64,000 bases of DNA from Paramecium pentaurelia (lineage: Eukaryota; Ciliophora; Oligohymenophorea; Peniculida; Parameciidae), in NCBI GenBank assembly GCA_905183005.1, contig CAJJDO010000170.1:107577-171576 (forward strand), in the 5' to 3' direction. Below the pieces are notes generated by a model that was given only the letters and a program-made list of their open reading frames with translations, made no database searches and had not been told where the DNA came from. Both the position numbers and the translations under genes were made by a program. Below are positions 1-12,303 of the stretch, piece after piece. Each line of letters begins with the position of its first letter. Position 1 is the stretch's first letter.

Positions 1-970
1 ATTCAATAATTCCTGCCTCTATTGCTTTTCTCTTATGTTCTTGTAATTATACTTACTTAATTATATCACTTAAAGGAGGTAAATTCTCTTTTAATTCTTT
101 TGATTTAAATTCTTTAGTTGTTTCAATCTAAGTTATTTTTTATTATAACACTTAAGTCACATGTTACAAAGATTATTAAGCAAAATATTTAACTTTTAAA
201 ACAGGAGTATCTTAATTCACATCTTAAAATATATCAGTTTATTTTTGACATGCCTTTATTCCTTCTTCAATAATTGACTTTACATTATCATATTAAGAAT
301 GCAAATAAAAATAATTAACAAAATGATTTCTCAATTCTGATATAGCTTATAATGAGAATTTTGATGGAATAGTATCAGTTTGAGTTTCAGCATCAAAAGT
401 ATCTGTTTTATTATTTGTTAGATTTTAATTTTGATTAGTATTTTAATTAAGTAATAATTCATCTAATTCAACTTAACATGCTTTTGATGTCTTATAGACA
501 AATTATTCATCATCATCTGATAATTTTCTTATTTTTCTTTCCAGTACTATATGTTCCATTTTAGAATTTAAATCAACTCCATCTCTTTTCAATTAATCTA
601 AATACTTCTTATAATGTGCTTATTTAGTATCTTATTTAGATGGCATCTTACGATAATTATCACATAATGAACAATTTATTAATCTAAGAGATCTTCTTCT
701 TTAAGCTCTTTATTAAAACAATTTTCTAGTCACTTCATCAAAATCATTATCTTTAAGACACTTTATTAATTATGTAATCAATTAAAACACTTTTATAGTC
801 TAACCTCTAAATTCTTCTCTGATGTAAGGTACAATTGATTAAATTACAATCCAAGATATAGTATGAACAGAATGAAACACATGTTATAATTTATCTTGTT
901 CTATCTTTAGAACATCATCACTTAATTTCTTTAGAATCACATCCAATTTATGAGCTAATTCTTTTTCCAT
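1..970 (-). CDS. Unrecognised coiled-coil-prone protein, C-terminus cut by window edge
   Basis: Open frame of about 323 codons read with TAA/TAG as Gln, starting at the ATG at 970 (MEKELAHKLDVILKK) and running off the left edge without a TGA, so the C-terminus is missing. The first 100 residues are hydrophobic/charged helices (region ISWIVIQSIVPYIREEF). A basic stretch (RRRSLRLINCSLC) and a Gln/Asn-rich middle follow. I see no signal peptide, clear membrane segment or catalytic motif, and I do not recognise the family. No intron is needed. The gene lies tail-to-head with the next minus-strand gene, 30 bp downstream of that gene's stop. Confident that it is coding; function unknown. Confidence 0.75.
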
Positions 971-1000
971 TATATAATTTTAATAATATTTTTTATTGTT

Positions 1001-2368
1001 TCAAAATTATTTAGGCAATAGATACTTAGGAACATCATTAAATTTAGGAGGGATATTATAAGCACCTGGACCAGGAATTATATCTTTTTTTATTAATCCT
1101 TAACGAATGTCTTTTGAGAATCCCCATTAAGGACCTTCGAGAGATGATTTAACAGAATATTATCCAGGTCCTGGTTAATACTATGTTAATAATTATTTAG
1201 TTTTGTGTTCTGGCACAATTTTTACTGAACCTTCTTTATATTTACATACTGAATCATCTGGATTATATTATCCAGGTCCTGGAATATATGCTGATATATT
1301 TGGATTATAATTTGATCCCTTCATAGAGACCATCTATGTATTTTAATTCTATGGTAATGAATATTATCCTGGTCCAGGAGTAATTGTTACAGAATCATTG
1401 ATATCTTTCCTTAATGCTTAAGGCATCTTGAATGAAGGAGCTGATTTCTATAATGAACTTAGACTATATAATCTTCTATATTATATTTATCAATTAATTA
1501 CTCTCTATAATATTATCCAGGTCCAGGTACTAATTTATCCATTAGATTTTATGAGTTTCTCAATTCTGAACCAATCTTACAGGATGGATAAGTAGATTTA
1601 ATTGATGAAATATCCTAATCATATGCTCCAGGACCAGGTTAATTGGAACTATAATCTTTAGTACTCAATTTCTATTTAATTGTGAAATTTTTAGATAAAT
1701 TGAGTAGACTTTTTAAATGGTATGCTCCAGGTCCTGGTTATAAGTCTTATTTCCTTAATTCTGGTGATCTTTAAGATGTACCTATCACCCAAGAAGGTTA
1801 AGATTTCTCTAATAATAACTTGACTGCCTTGTCTATATTGTATTCTAAAATTAATATTGTAAATTACATCCAGGTCCAGGAGATATTACATTTTCTAAAG
1901 ATGTTAATCTTGGTTATGTTGGAAATTTAATTGAGTTGTTAGAAATGTAAGAACTGTTTAAATCATATTGTCCAGGACCAGGAATGATATCCTTTTATGA
2001 TGTATGATGCTTTAGACCCAAAGTATACATAGGTTATTTTTTGTAAACAGAACTGAAACTTTCATCATTATAGTTTCCTGGTCCTGGAGATTATGAAACT
2101 TATTTCACTTAATGTTTTCCACTTATAGTGTATTTAGGTCCTTCTATCATTTTAGATTGATATCCATATTTTCCAGGTCCTGGTCCGATTGATGTTGATC
2201 TACCTGCCCTTTAAGCTGCTCCTCCAATACTACTCTAATAAGTTTGGTTTACGTCCATTATGGAGATTACAATTTGGATACTAATTTTGGAAGATACGCA
2301 TTGGGAGCAGGAGCAAATGTTTTGAGAGCAGGATCTGATCTTTTGGCTTAACCAATTGAATAAACCAT
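1001..2368 (-). CDS. Sperm-tail PG-rich repeat (STPG/ODF3-like) protein
   Basis: About 431 aa after removing three short introns (2230-2252, a 23-nt one near 1851-1873, and 1476-1501). Start ATG at 2368 (MVYSIGQAKRSDP), stop at 1001. It carries about 11 copies of a Pro-Gly-Pro-Gly motif followed by Tyr/Ala/Lys, e.g. PGPGKY and PGPGAYN, spaced roughly 30-35 residues apart. This is the hallmark of the STPGR/SHIPPO family (ODF3, STPG1/2), whose members sit along or inside axonemal and other stable microtubules. A cilium- or cortex-associated structural role is therefore the family-based inference. All 11 repeats remain in frame once the introns are removed, which supports the exon model. Confidence 0.88.
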
Positions 2369-2419
2369 TATTTATTTATAAAATTAATGTATAAATAATT
2401 GTAAATATCATTCTGAGTC

Positions 2420-3715
2420 TTTTCCACAATATTTATACATTCATCAATCAAATTTCTCACTTCTTGATTTTTTATATTTTAGTATAATTTAAACAATATA
2501 TCTTAAATATTGATTCATTATGTATCATCTCCAAATATCTAAAATTAGAATGTATAATAATTAATAGATTATAATAAGATCCATAAAAAATTCAAAGCGG
2601 AAATTAATATTTCATTGTCTATAATTATTCATAATTTTATTTAACTCAAACTTTTTGTATTTTATAATACTATAATATAAATTTACTCTATTTATAATTT
2701 ACTATTATTCTGTCTATAATGTTAATGATATAAATTTCTCAATCACATAAGGGATTTTAGTTAGGGTATCAGCAAAACTCTCCTTCAAATTGCATAATTT
2801 AGTCAATGATATTATTGATTTAAATTTATACTAATTAGATGACAAATAAGTAACATAGATTGCCATTATATGATATTAATTATCTAATTTGTTGTCTTGT
2901 AACAATTTTTTGTTTTGAAATTCTCTATTTGCTGTTAAAATATTTAACAACCAAATTATTGTATTAAGATTCAATTATAATTATTAAATCCATAATGCTA
3001 TTTAAATTTTAGAACCATTATTTATGAATCATATAATGCATTTCCTTAAGCATAAGCATACTAAAAATTAAGTTGAATCATACTGAATCAACTAAAAAAG
3101 CATTCTTTGAAATTTGTAATCTTCCTAAATTGTAAGTTATTAAATGACTTAGTAAATTAAGTATTGGTATATTAGAGGAAAAGTAAAATCTAGAATTTTA
3201 TCCATAATATCAAAAATATTAACGAATATTGTAGTTGTTTCCATTTATAATTAAGATGCATTATCAAATTATTCATTCAATAGAACAAGAATATATCTAC
3301 ATTAGATTAATGGTTATACTCCATAAAATCATTTTAACATAAACAAAGTAGACAGGTTTGCCATTTGTAATCAAGATTCTGTAATTTTCTCAATTTCATT
3401 ACATTGTTGAGTATCTTATTAAAATCATATTGTAAACTATTTCTATAGATATCAATACATTCATTCATCAATTCTGTGATATGCTGATCTAATTAATTAT
3501 TTTCAATAGAAATTTCATACTTCAGGATTAGATTTATTCAGATGTTTCATTTAATTATTATATGATTCTTTTGGTATTAAATTTATCCTCTCTCTTCTCT
3601 TTTATAAGTTAAAAATGGAACTATTCTTTTTTATTTAAAAGCAAAAAATTAGTTAGGGTATTTTAATTAGTTTACATTTAATTATTATTAAATTCTCATC
3701 AACGATAGTAGATGT
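2420..3715 (-). pseudogene. Decayed helical-repeat (possibly importin-alpha/ARM-like) pseudogene
   Basis: Several coding-quality stretches lie on the minus strand in different frames that short introns cannot join. In order: a basic N-terminal part (NLQKRRERINLIPKE), a helical stretch (ITELMNECIDIYRN), one believable 23-nt intron, then TIIWLLNILTANREFQNKK, IPYVIEKFISL and, near the 3' end, RNLIDECINIVEKTQ. Frame jumps without GT...AG occur near 3510 and 2620, and an in-frame TGA lies near 3030. The pattern of basic N-terminus followed by leucine-rich helical repeats reminds me of importin-alpha (IBB plus ARM), but that is a weak inference from short motifs. Boundaries are approximate. It could instead be a functional gene with unusual introns. 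Confidence 0.4.
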
Positions 3716-3820
3716 ACTTTCTAATTTTAAGTATCCATTTACATTTTTTCATTTATTCTTTATTATCAACACCGCCTAAATATTAACATATGTGAATAAA
3801 TTTTACATTTTTTATTTTAA

Positions 3821-5418
3821 ATGGGCTGTTGTTCAAGTTAAAGACATAGCGCAAGAAAAAAAACATATTTTACTACTAACATTAGAACATTTTATAGATT
3901 TGGAGCTGTGCTTGGAAAGGGATCTTTTGGGACAGTAAAAGTAGGATATAAAGATGGACCTGATGGAGAATAAGTTTATGCCATAAAGACCATAAATAAA
4001 GTGAGAGTAGCTGATAAAACATAAATGATTTAAGAAGAGTTTGAAATATTGAGGAAAATGGATCATCCAAATATCGTTAGATTCTATGAAATGTATGAGG
4101 ATGACATGTTTATTTATTTTGTTATGGAACATTGTAAAGGAGGTAATTTACTTGAGAGAGTATTATCAAAAGGTAAATATGAAAAATAATTTTTAGGCAG
4201 TTTTGATGAAAATAAGGCCAGCATTATAATGAGAAAACTATTTTCAGCAATAGCATATTTGCATAGTTAAGGTGTTATGCATAGAGATTTAAAACCAGAG
4301 AATATATTATTATCAAATGAAAAAGATGATGCAGAAATCAAAATAATAGATTTTGGTTTAAGTAAGAAATTAAAGGAATCAGATAAAGACAGAAAGAAAT
4401 AATTACAAAGGAAGTAAAGTTAAGTTGGTACTCCATTATATGTAGCTCCTGAAGTTGTCACTGGAGTGTAATTAAATTAAATTATAAATTTAGATATAAT
4501 TAGAAGTGTGATGATTGGGCAGTTGGTTGTATCATGTACATAGTATTGTGTTCTGAACCACCTTTCTTTTCAGAGCACTTAAAAGAATTACTTTAAAAGA
4601 TACAGTTTAAACCACTAACATTTCCTTAAGAAGAATGGAAAGGAATTAGTTAAGATTGTAAGAAGATAGTTTAAGGATTACTATAAAAAGATCCAGAGAA
4701 AAGATTAACTTGTTCAGAAGCTTTGAATAGTGAATGGGCTAAGAAGGCATTTCGTAAACCATTACAAATAAAAATAAATTAGAAATAGGAGAATATTCCT
4801 TAATCTAATGATTGCACTCCTATTAATACATCAAATATTTAAGGATTAAAAAGATATGCTAAGAGTAAATAATTCAAAAGAGAAGTACTAAGAATACTTA
4901 TTAATTAATTAAATGACAAATAGATTGATAAATTGAGTTAAAAGTTTAAGGAATTAGATAAAGATGAAGATGGATTTATTACACCATAAGAATTATCTTA
5001 AATAATGGCTAAATTAGGTTTTGAGACTACAAAAAATGAAATTGAATAATTAATTCGTAATATGAATCCTGAAGAGTAGTAAGCTTTGTAGATTAAGTAT
5101 TCTTAATTTTTAGCTGCTACTTTAGATTTGAAATAATATTTGAATAAAGAAAGATTATGGAGTTTATTTCGTTATTTTGATGTTTAAGATAAGAAATATA
5201 TAACAAAAGAGGATATATAACATGCTTTAAAGAGGGAAGGTAGAGAAGAGATGGCTTCAGATAAGATTTTAACAGATTTGATGATGCATGATGGAAAAAT
5301 GACTTATAAAGATTTTTGTTAATTAATGCATGATGATATGGAGAGTGATTAATTCTTTGAATATTTCGAAAAACTGTATGCTTCACCTGAAAAGCATAGA
5401 AGTATTAGTAAAACTTGA
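3821..5418 (+). CDS. Calcium-dependent protein kinase (CDPK)-like
   Basis: 523 aa after one 26-nt intron (4468-4493). The N-terminus MGCCSSQ has Gly2 for N-myristoylation and Cys3/Cys4 for palmitoylation, so membrane attachment is likely. Kinase domain about residues 20-290: glycine loop GKGSFGTVKVG, catalytic Lys in YAIKTINK, HRDLKPEN loop, DFGLSKK, and a P+1 region with VAPEVV. A CDPK-type junction leads to four EF-hand-like units. Only the first (DKDEDGFITPQE) has a full set of calcium ligands; the other three (e.g. FDVQDKKYITKED) lack key acidic residues. CDPKs phosphorylate Ser/Thr targets on calcium release and control secretion and motility in alveolates. The single good EF-hand suggests altered calcium response. 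Stop TGA at 5416-5418. Confidence 0.95.
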
Positions 5419-5521
5419 TACTTATATATATATGTATGATTATGTTCATTTAATTGAATTGAAATAAGTTCATTAACCTTAATGTGATGTTTTCAGATTT
5501 ACTGACTATTATTTATAAATA

Positions 5522-7301
5522 ATGAATAAATTTACTTTGAGATTTCCTTTGGAATTAGAACAAAAATATGAGGAAGCAACAAAAGAGTCTTCTTTATCAC
5601 ATTTTAAATCATATCATCCATTGTTAATAATGATTAATCTTGGTGTTGCAATTATACAATTACAATAGGGTTAATTAACAAATGGAATATTGGAATCAAT
5701 AATCACTATAATATTCATTATTCAATTTCCTATAGTATGTAGAATGAAGAGAAATAAGAATATTTGTAGTGTATTTGTTATTAATAATATAATAATGACA
5801 TCTATATAATTAATGGTTGATAAGAATACTAACAATTATAATAATTTATATGTTTCTGGATGTGGAATTACAATGATTAACATAACATTATTGGAACATT
5901 ATGATTTCATATGGAATACTATTTCACTCACAATTGTAATAACAATAAGGTTGATTTACATAATATATTATTTTAAATTTGATGGAATGGCTATTATTTA
6001 CATCGCTGTTTCATGTTATTTATACATTTTGATGTATCGTAAAACATATGTGAGAAGAGCATTATTTTTGTAATATGAAAATGAGAAGGAAATTAGTAAT
6101 TATACTTATTATATCTAAAGGAAAGATTTTAGACGAAATAATAAAAGATGTCTATATACATTTTAAATTTGATTAAGATTCATTTCAATTTGAATTAAAA
6201 TATGCAAATTAATTGGCAATATAAAGAATTGGTATATAAGGTAATTAAGATTTAAAAGATTTTTTACATAATTTTTCTATTTATGATTCTAAACATTAAT
6301 AATAATAATGTGAAAATTAATATAAATCTAGAAATATAAATTTATAACATAGTACAGGTATGGATTCTATGAATGTTGGTTAATATCTATATGAAATGAT
6401 GGTGGCTGTAAAAAAGAATTCAACATTTTTAGAAATAATGGTTAAAGATAATTCAACACAATAATTATATAATGTTAGATGTTTTTAATATAGTGTAATT
6501 GATAAAGAAATTATTATGTTAATGGAATAAAGATCTAAGATTATGGAAGAAAATATATAATTGAAATTAAAAGATCAAGAAATCTAATTACTTACTAAAT
6601 AATTAATTAAAATAAATATTAGAACAAAAAAATAATTAAATTAATTATGTTCTATACTTGAAAGTTCTGAATCTAATCCATATTTCAAAATTAATGAAAG
6701 TACTGTTAATGCTTAAATTATCTCGAATACTAAAATATAAATGATATTGGATGCATTTCAAATCTATTATTATAGAAGAGAAACAGAATAATTATTAGAT
6801 ATATTCTCTCTTAATTAAATTATTTATAAATGTTTAACCATTATGAATATTATAGCTGAAGTTGAGGATAAACACATTACATTTGAATCAGAATCTAATG
6901 AATCAGATATTATTACTTCCATTTCCAATATTGTTTACTTTATATTATAAAATCTATTATACTTATTTCTTGTTTAGTAAAGTCATAAAAATGTTAAATT
7001 TACATTAAGAAATCTTGATAAGGATAAAATAATAGTATTCAATTTCTATATTGATGGACTTATATCTTTAGAATTTCTAAAATAAAACTCATTTATTATG
7101 TCTATGGTTTATAAAGGATTACAAATTGTTGGACCTAAAGCTGAAATTATTACAACATCTGACATTATTAATAATAATACATAAAGTAATTTATATCATA
7201 ATTATAGATCCATACTTAATTTAAGTTAAAATATATAAGAATCTACATAACATTATGAAATAATAATAATGAAAATTATTATATTTTTATTTTTAATATG
7301 A
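5522..7301 (+). CDS. Multi-pass membrane protein with histidine-kinase-like C-terminal half
   Basis: About 584 aa, with one intron at 6096-6120 (25 nt, AAG acceptor; a 37-nt version ending at 6132 also keeps frame). The N-terminal ~170 residues contain about five or six hydrophobic segments (e.g. LLIMINLGVAIIQL, LIYIIYYF, IIYIAVSCYLYILMY). After a Gln-rich linker, the C-terminal part resembles the dimerisation and ATPase region of sensor histidine kinases: DIFSLNQIIYKCLTIMNII, then an N-box-like ILQNLLYLF. I see no phospho-accepting His box or glycine-rich ATP lid. It may be a degenerate sensor kinase or scaffold. The TGA overlaps the ATG of the following gene by 4 nt. Coding status is firm; the family call is tentative. 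Confidence 0.6.
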
Positions 7302-7925
7302 ATTAAACATAAACCAATCTATCTTAAGTCAGATAAAAAGAAAAAGTGTCACTCAATGAAGGTTTGCCTAAAATTGATCCTAGAACTGTTATTGAAGAAC
7401 TTAAAAGCCATTTGTATTCTGATGACAATTTTAAAAAGTGTTACATTAATTTCGATATAGACTTTTCTCAGATGCAGAAGATAAGAAATATAGAGAAAAC
7501 TTTTAATTGTTTGATAGAGATAGTGATGAAAGAATTAATTTTACAGAATTATAAGAACTATTAACATCAATTGGTTATGTTTATGATGAATAAGAATTAA
7601 GTGAATTATATAAAGAATTAGAAGATTCAGAAGGTTAAGGTATCAGATCAGATGCCTTATTTATCTTAGTAAGTAAGAAAAAAAGAGAATAAGATAGAGA
7701 AGAATAATTGATTGAAGGTATAATAATTCATTTAAGTTTATAGCATTTAAATCAGTAGATTTAGAAAACACAGGATATATTTAGAGTGAACATTTTAAAG
7801 AATTATTGATGACTATGGGATATAGATTTACTGAAGATGAAGCAGATGAATATATGAAATTTATAGATCCAAAAAATGAAGGCAAATTCCTTTATATTGA
7901 CATTGTTAAGAAAATACTTAAATGA
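7298..7925 (+). CDS. EF-hand (centrin/calmodulin-like) protein
   Basis: 192 aa with two introns: 23 nt starting GTG near 7437-7459, and 26 nt near 7709-7734. The frame begins MNQTQTNLSQ at 7298, the only upstream in-frame ATG, so the start codon overlaps the previous gene's TGA (ATGA). One good EF-hand loop is visible, DRDSDERINFTE, where the usual Gly at position 6 is Glu. The C-terminal units (e.g. DLENTGYIQSEH, DPKNEGKFLYID) are degenerate. The size and two-lobe layout resemble centrins/caltractins, which make basal-body and cortical contractile fibres in ciliates, but I cannot separate centrin from other calmodulin-like proteins. It converges on the small minus-strand gene, 24 bp away. 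Confidence 0.8.
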
Positions 7926-7949
7926 ATGTTTATACATAAATAATAAAAC

Positions 7950-8303
7950 TCATATATATATTGAAAAGAGAGCCATTGATAACCAAATTGGAACTGCAAA
8001 AAGTTCAAAATAATGACAATCATTATAACAATCCATCACCTTAACCCATGTCATAAATCCATTGGTTCTACATTATATATAATCTGATTCACTAGACTAT
8101 TATGAAATACAAGTGGTAAAGTTATTGTAAGATAATCTATGAGTTTTATAATTATCAATTTACCTACAATCATAATCAATACCACAATTGCTTCTTGCAG
8201 GTTCACATGTATTTTATACACAATCCATTACTTCTTCTAGATAGATATCTGTTTCTTAAAATGTAGATAATATTAAAGTTAGTAAAAGAATATTCTTGAG
8301 CAT
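7950..8303 (-). CDS. Small secreted or anchored cysteine-rich protein
   Basis: 117 aa, intronless. The N-terminus MLKNILLLTLILSTFQ is a clear signal peptide. The mature part holds eight cysteines (MDCVQNTCEP, NCGIDYDCR, TTCIS, IQCRT, MDCYNDC) that could form four disulfides. The C-terminus is hydrophobic (FAVPIWLSMALFSIYI) and could be a membrane tail or lipid-anchor signal. I do not recognise the family. It lies head-to-head with the P5B ATPase gene, only 31 bp between the two start codons, and tail-to-tail with the EF-hand gene. Length, signal peptide and Cys pattern support a real gene; function unknown. Confidence 0.75.
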
Positions 8304-8334
8304 AAGTGATAATAAAAATAATTATTTTGCAATA
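8304..8334. promoter_or_regulatory. 31-bp divergent promoter interval
   Basis: These 31 bp separate the start codons of the Cys-rich gene (minus) and the P5B ATPase (plus). Any core promoter elements and both 5' untranslated leaders must fit here or inside the coding sequence. No motif is identifiable by eye. Confidence 0.4.
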
Positions 8335-11300
8335 ATGTTTTATAAAGTTAAAAATTCTGAAGTTGAAGGATAACATCAATTAACAGAGATAGCTCCTATC
8401 ATAATAAGTAAATTCCGATTACTTATAGCTGTAATACTAGAATAAATATTAGATTTTATTGTCCATAATATCATGTTTTGCTTTTGCTTTAATTTTATAA
8501 TGGAATCAACGACTTTATTAATATTTTCTATTCATCAAAACAACTGAACATAATTGTACACATTATCTTGTATCAAATTCAACCAATGAAAAATTTATAT
8601 GTAAGAAAATTCGTATAAACAACATTTCCTATTTTACATATAGGTAAAAGTAATTTGATTAAAAACAGATTTCTTAAATATTAATTAAAGGACAATTTCT
8701 TCTAACCAGTTAATTATGTTGAGTCAAGTGTTTATCTAGATTAGAAGTCAAAAAAATTAGATCTATTGTTAAATAATCAAATATCTAGAGATATTAGATA
8801 AAACATTTATGGAAATAGTTAATTATAAATTCCTATTAAATCAATATTCACTTATTTATTTTAAGAATTAACAAGTCCATTTTATATTTTATAATATTTT
8901 TCAGTATTATTATGGATAGCAGAAGGTATTTCCTATTAATCTACTTAGGTTTTATTATATTTGCAATAGTCTTACTTTCTTTTTCTTTTTTAGCTTGCAT
9001 AATTAACTATTATCTTATGAGAAGATCAAGAATCTAATTATAATAATTGGCAACCATCTAATAATCAGTAAAATTAAAGGATAATTCAATAATAAATGGT
9101 AGTGATTTAGTAGTAGGAGATTAATTCTATGTTCATGATAATTAATAATTAAATTGTGATTCAATATTAATATCTGGAGATGTCATGGTTAATGAAGCTA
9201 CTTTAACAGGTGAATCTATTCCTGTTCCTAAATAATCAATAAAGGAATTAACAAATGAGATTTCATTAAACACTTTATTTGAAGGTACTAAAGTTATTTA
9301 AGTGTCTCAATATTAATAGAATATTGCTTTGGTAATAAGAACAGGCTATAGTTCAGTGAGAGGATAGTATTTTAGAAATGTAATATTTCCACCTCCACCT
9401 TCAAGATAATTCTACTTACAAGCTTGTAAATTTTTAGTGATTCTTGGTCTTTTTATTCTAGCTATTTTCACTTTGCTGTATTTAACATAATATCAAAATA
9501 TGAATTATTCATCTAAGTTGATTATAATAAGGTAATAATAATCTTTTTTATTTAAGATATTTAGATGTAATTACTTGGATTGTCCCACCTGCATTGCCTA
9601 TTTTTTTCTCTTTGGCTTAAGCAATATCATTATTAAAATTAAAATAAGAAGATATTATGGGTTCTAATCCAATAAAGGCTGAAGAAGCTGGTAAGATTGA
9701 TACAATTTGCTTTGACAAAACTGGCACTCTTTCTACTTTAGGGTTGCAAGCACATGATTATTATCCACATAGTGATGAAATATTAGATATTATGGCTTGT
9801 TGTCATCATTTAGTAATTTTAAAGGATGAATTAATAGGAGATCCATTAGAATTAGAAATGTTTAAGAAAACAAATTGGATAATAAATTTTGATGATGAAA
9901 AATATTTTAAAGTTTCAAATAACTAAAAAACATTTAAAATAATTCGTATTTTTGAATTTAGTTCTCATCTTTAAATGATGAGCGTTGTGGCTCATAATTA
10001 AAATGAAGATACATATACATTATTTATAAAAGGATCACCAGAAAAATTGATTTAAATGTCAATTAATGAAATTAATAATTCTATTCATGAATAATTATAA
10101 ATAAAAACATTTAATGGACTTAGAGTAATAGGATTAGGTTATAAAACATTACTTCCTAATTAAATTAATTTAGATAGAAATCTTTTAGAATATTAAATAA
10201 ATTTTTCTGGTATTTTTACTTTAGAGAATAGTTTAAAGAAAGATACAAGTCATGTTATATAATAATTATTGGATTCTAATTTAGATATAAGAGTTATATC
10301 TGGAGATAATGCTTTAACTACAACTCATTGTGCATTTGAATCTAAAATAATTGAAAATAAATCAAATACTCTTATTATAGATTATGATTAATCAAGTGAT
10401 TCTTTATTAATTTAAGATTTAAGATAATAAATCCCATCATCTAGTCGATCTTCATGTGATGGTAAACCAGGATCTTAATATAATTTTATTTTGACATAAT
10501 TAGATACAATTTATAATAATGATGATTGTAATTATGCTATTACAGGTAATTTATGGAGTATTTTAATGTAAAATAAAATTAATGAAGTTTCTATGAATTA
10601 ATCAAATGATTTATAATAATATAATCAATTAAAATAAATTGATGAAATTGATTAAAGATTTATTGAATGTTTAAATAAAGTGATAAAGAAAACTAAAATA
10701 TTTTCTAGAATGAAACCATATTAAAAAAAAGAGATTGTTTAATATTTATAAACTTAATTAAATAAATATGTTATGATGGTAGGAGATGGAGCTAATGATT
10801 GTGTAAATATAAATTATTTATTATTTATTAGTCTGCTATAGCTGAATCACTTGTTGGTGTATCTTTTAGTTCTTCAGATGCTTCATATACATCTCCATTT
10901 AGTAATAGATCTGACTCTATTAAGTGTGTCATTTCTATTCTACTTTAAGGTAGAGCAACTAAAAGAATCATAATAGAATTATTTTAATATTTAGTACTTA
11001 TTAGTGTATTAAAATTTACTGGAACTGCTCTATTATAATTTCAAGGTATGAATTTTGGTGATTTCTAATATATATTCATGAATTACATGTCTAGTGTTCC
11101 AGTATTAATTTTAATGACCTTATCTTCTAAATCTAATACATTAACTACATCAAAACCAAATGATGATGTATTTGCTATTCCAAATCAGTTACAATTTTAC
11201 AATATATTCATATTCACATCTTTAGGATGTATCATTTTATCAACTATTGTGATATAATACTCTGAATAACCTAAAATACCTTCTCCTATTGAAATTTACA

Positions 11301-11690
11301 TTAGAGAAGGTCCATTAAATTCAGTAATGATGTTGGCCAATCAATATTACAATATGCTTATATGCATTATTTTATATCAATCTCATCCTTTTAAAAGTAA
11401 TATATATATAATCTATATAAGATAAATTTTATTAAAATTATCCATTGACTCTATGGATATTTGGATGTTTAATAATAGCTATCATTACTACATTTAGTAA
11501 TTCCTCTAGAGGATGGCTTTCTATTGTTAATATTAATGATGAAATGTAATATATTTATTATTATTATTTAAGTACTGATCACAGTGATCTTATTGTATTT
11601 TCTGTCATTTTTTGTACAAGCTTATTATGTTAAATTTGTTAAATCACAATATAAAAATTATTTCCAACTATTAAACCTATTCAAAAATGA
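8335..11690 (+). CDS. P5B-type transport ATPase (ATP13A-like)
   Basis: 1068 aa after six introns (8431-8452, 8644-8668, 8926-8948, 9532-9556, 10803-10831, 11397-11421). The N-terminal cytosolic/membrane-associated region precedes the M segments, as in P5B pumps. Motifs in order: IYGNSQLQIPIKS, the actuator loop TLTGES, the P5B-specific WIVPPALP in M4, phosphorylation site DKTGTL, and hinge GDGANDC interrupted by an intron. The PPALP motif separates P5B (ATP13A2-5, polyamine and heavy-metal-linked lysosomal pumps) from P5A (PPELP). The nucleotide-binding domain looks shortened. The start ATG at 8335 leads straight into the conserved N-terminal region (EVEGQ...). Polyamine export from an acidic compartment is the family-based inference; the substrate is not shown here. 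Confidence 0.93.
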
Positions 11691-12303
11691 CATATTATAA
11701 AATAAATCTAATTATATTAATTTCATTTCAATATTTTATCTCATTGATTCTCAAATGATTTGCTGAAAACAATAGTACTTTATTTTATCATTGCATTCTT
11801 AGATCGTGAAGATGATTATAAATATGAATTCTATAATTAAAATAATATAAATTATCAATTTACTTTAATTTAAGACAATGAGTCAAAATTGTGTATTTTA
11901 GATATCTAAATTAAATTAAGTATAAATTAGAAAAGAAGTTGATACCTTAAAAATTTATAGTGTATTCATTAAATTTATTTAATATATCTATTTTGATAAT
12001 GATTTATAAGATGATCATAGTTGATTAGAAAGTGTATTTTATAATTAAAAAAAAATAAATATATGATTTCATATAGATATAATTTTAAGATGTTATTATA
12101 TATTGATTATTTATATATTTAAGATTGATTTTATTATATATCTTAATGAATTTAATTAATAATTTTATTAAAAGATTTAAAAATTTAATATTTCATTTTG
12201 ATAAAAATATTACCAAAATTAAGTAATATCCCATTAATTAATTAAATTTGACATAATATTACATTTATTTATATTTTTTAAATATTATCCCATATAGATA
12301 TTA
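11691..12303. other. AT-rich intergenic region with a short coding-like remnant
   Basis: Convergent gap between the ATPase stop and the propeller gene stop. A plus-strand stretch around 11784-11940 reads FIIAFLDREDDYKYEF and on without TGA for about 50 codons, but has no ATG or recognisable partner. It may be a gene scrap. The rest is AT-rich sequence in which I see nothing. Confidence 0.4.

Noticed and set aside
7922..8334. Plus-strand frame continuing from the EF-hand gene into the ATPase
   Set aside because: It needs a TGA read-through and has no ATPase similarity; the minus-strand Cys-rich gene explains this interval.
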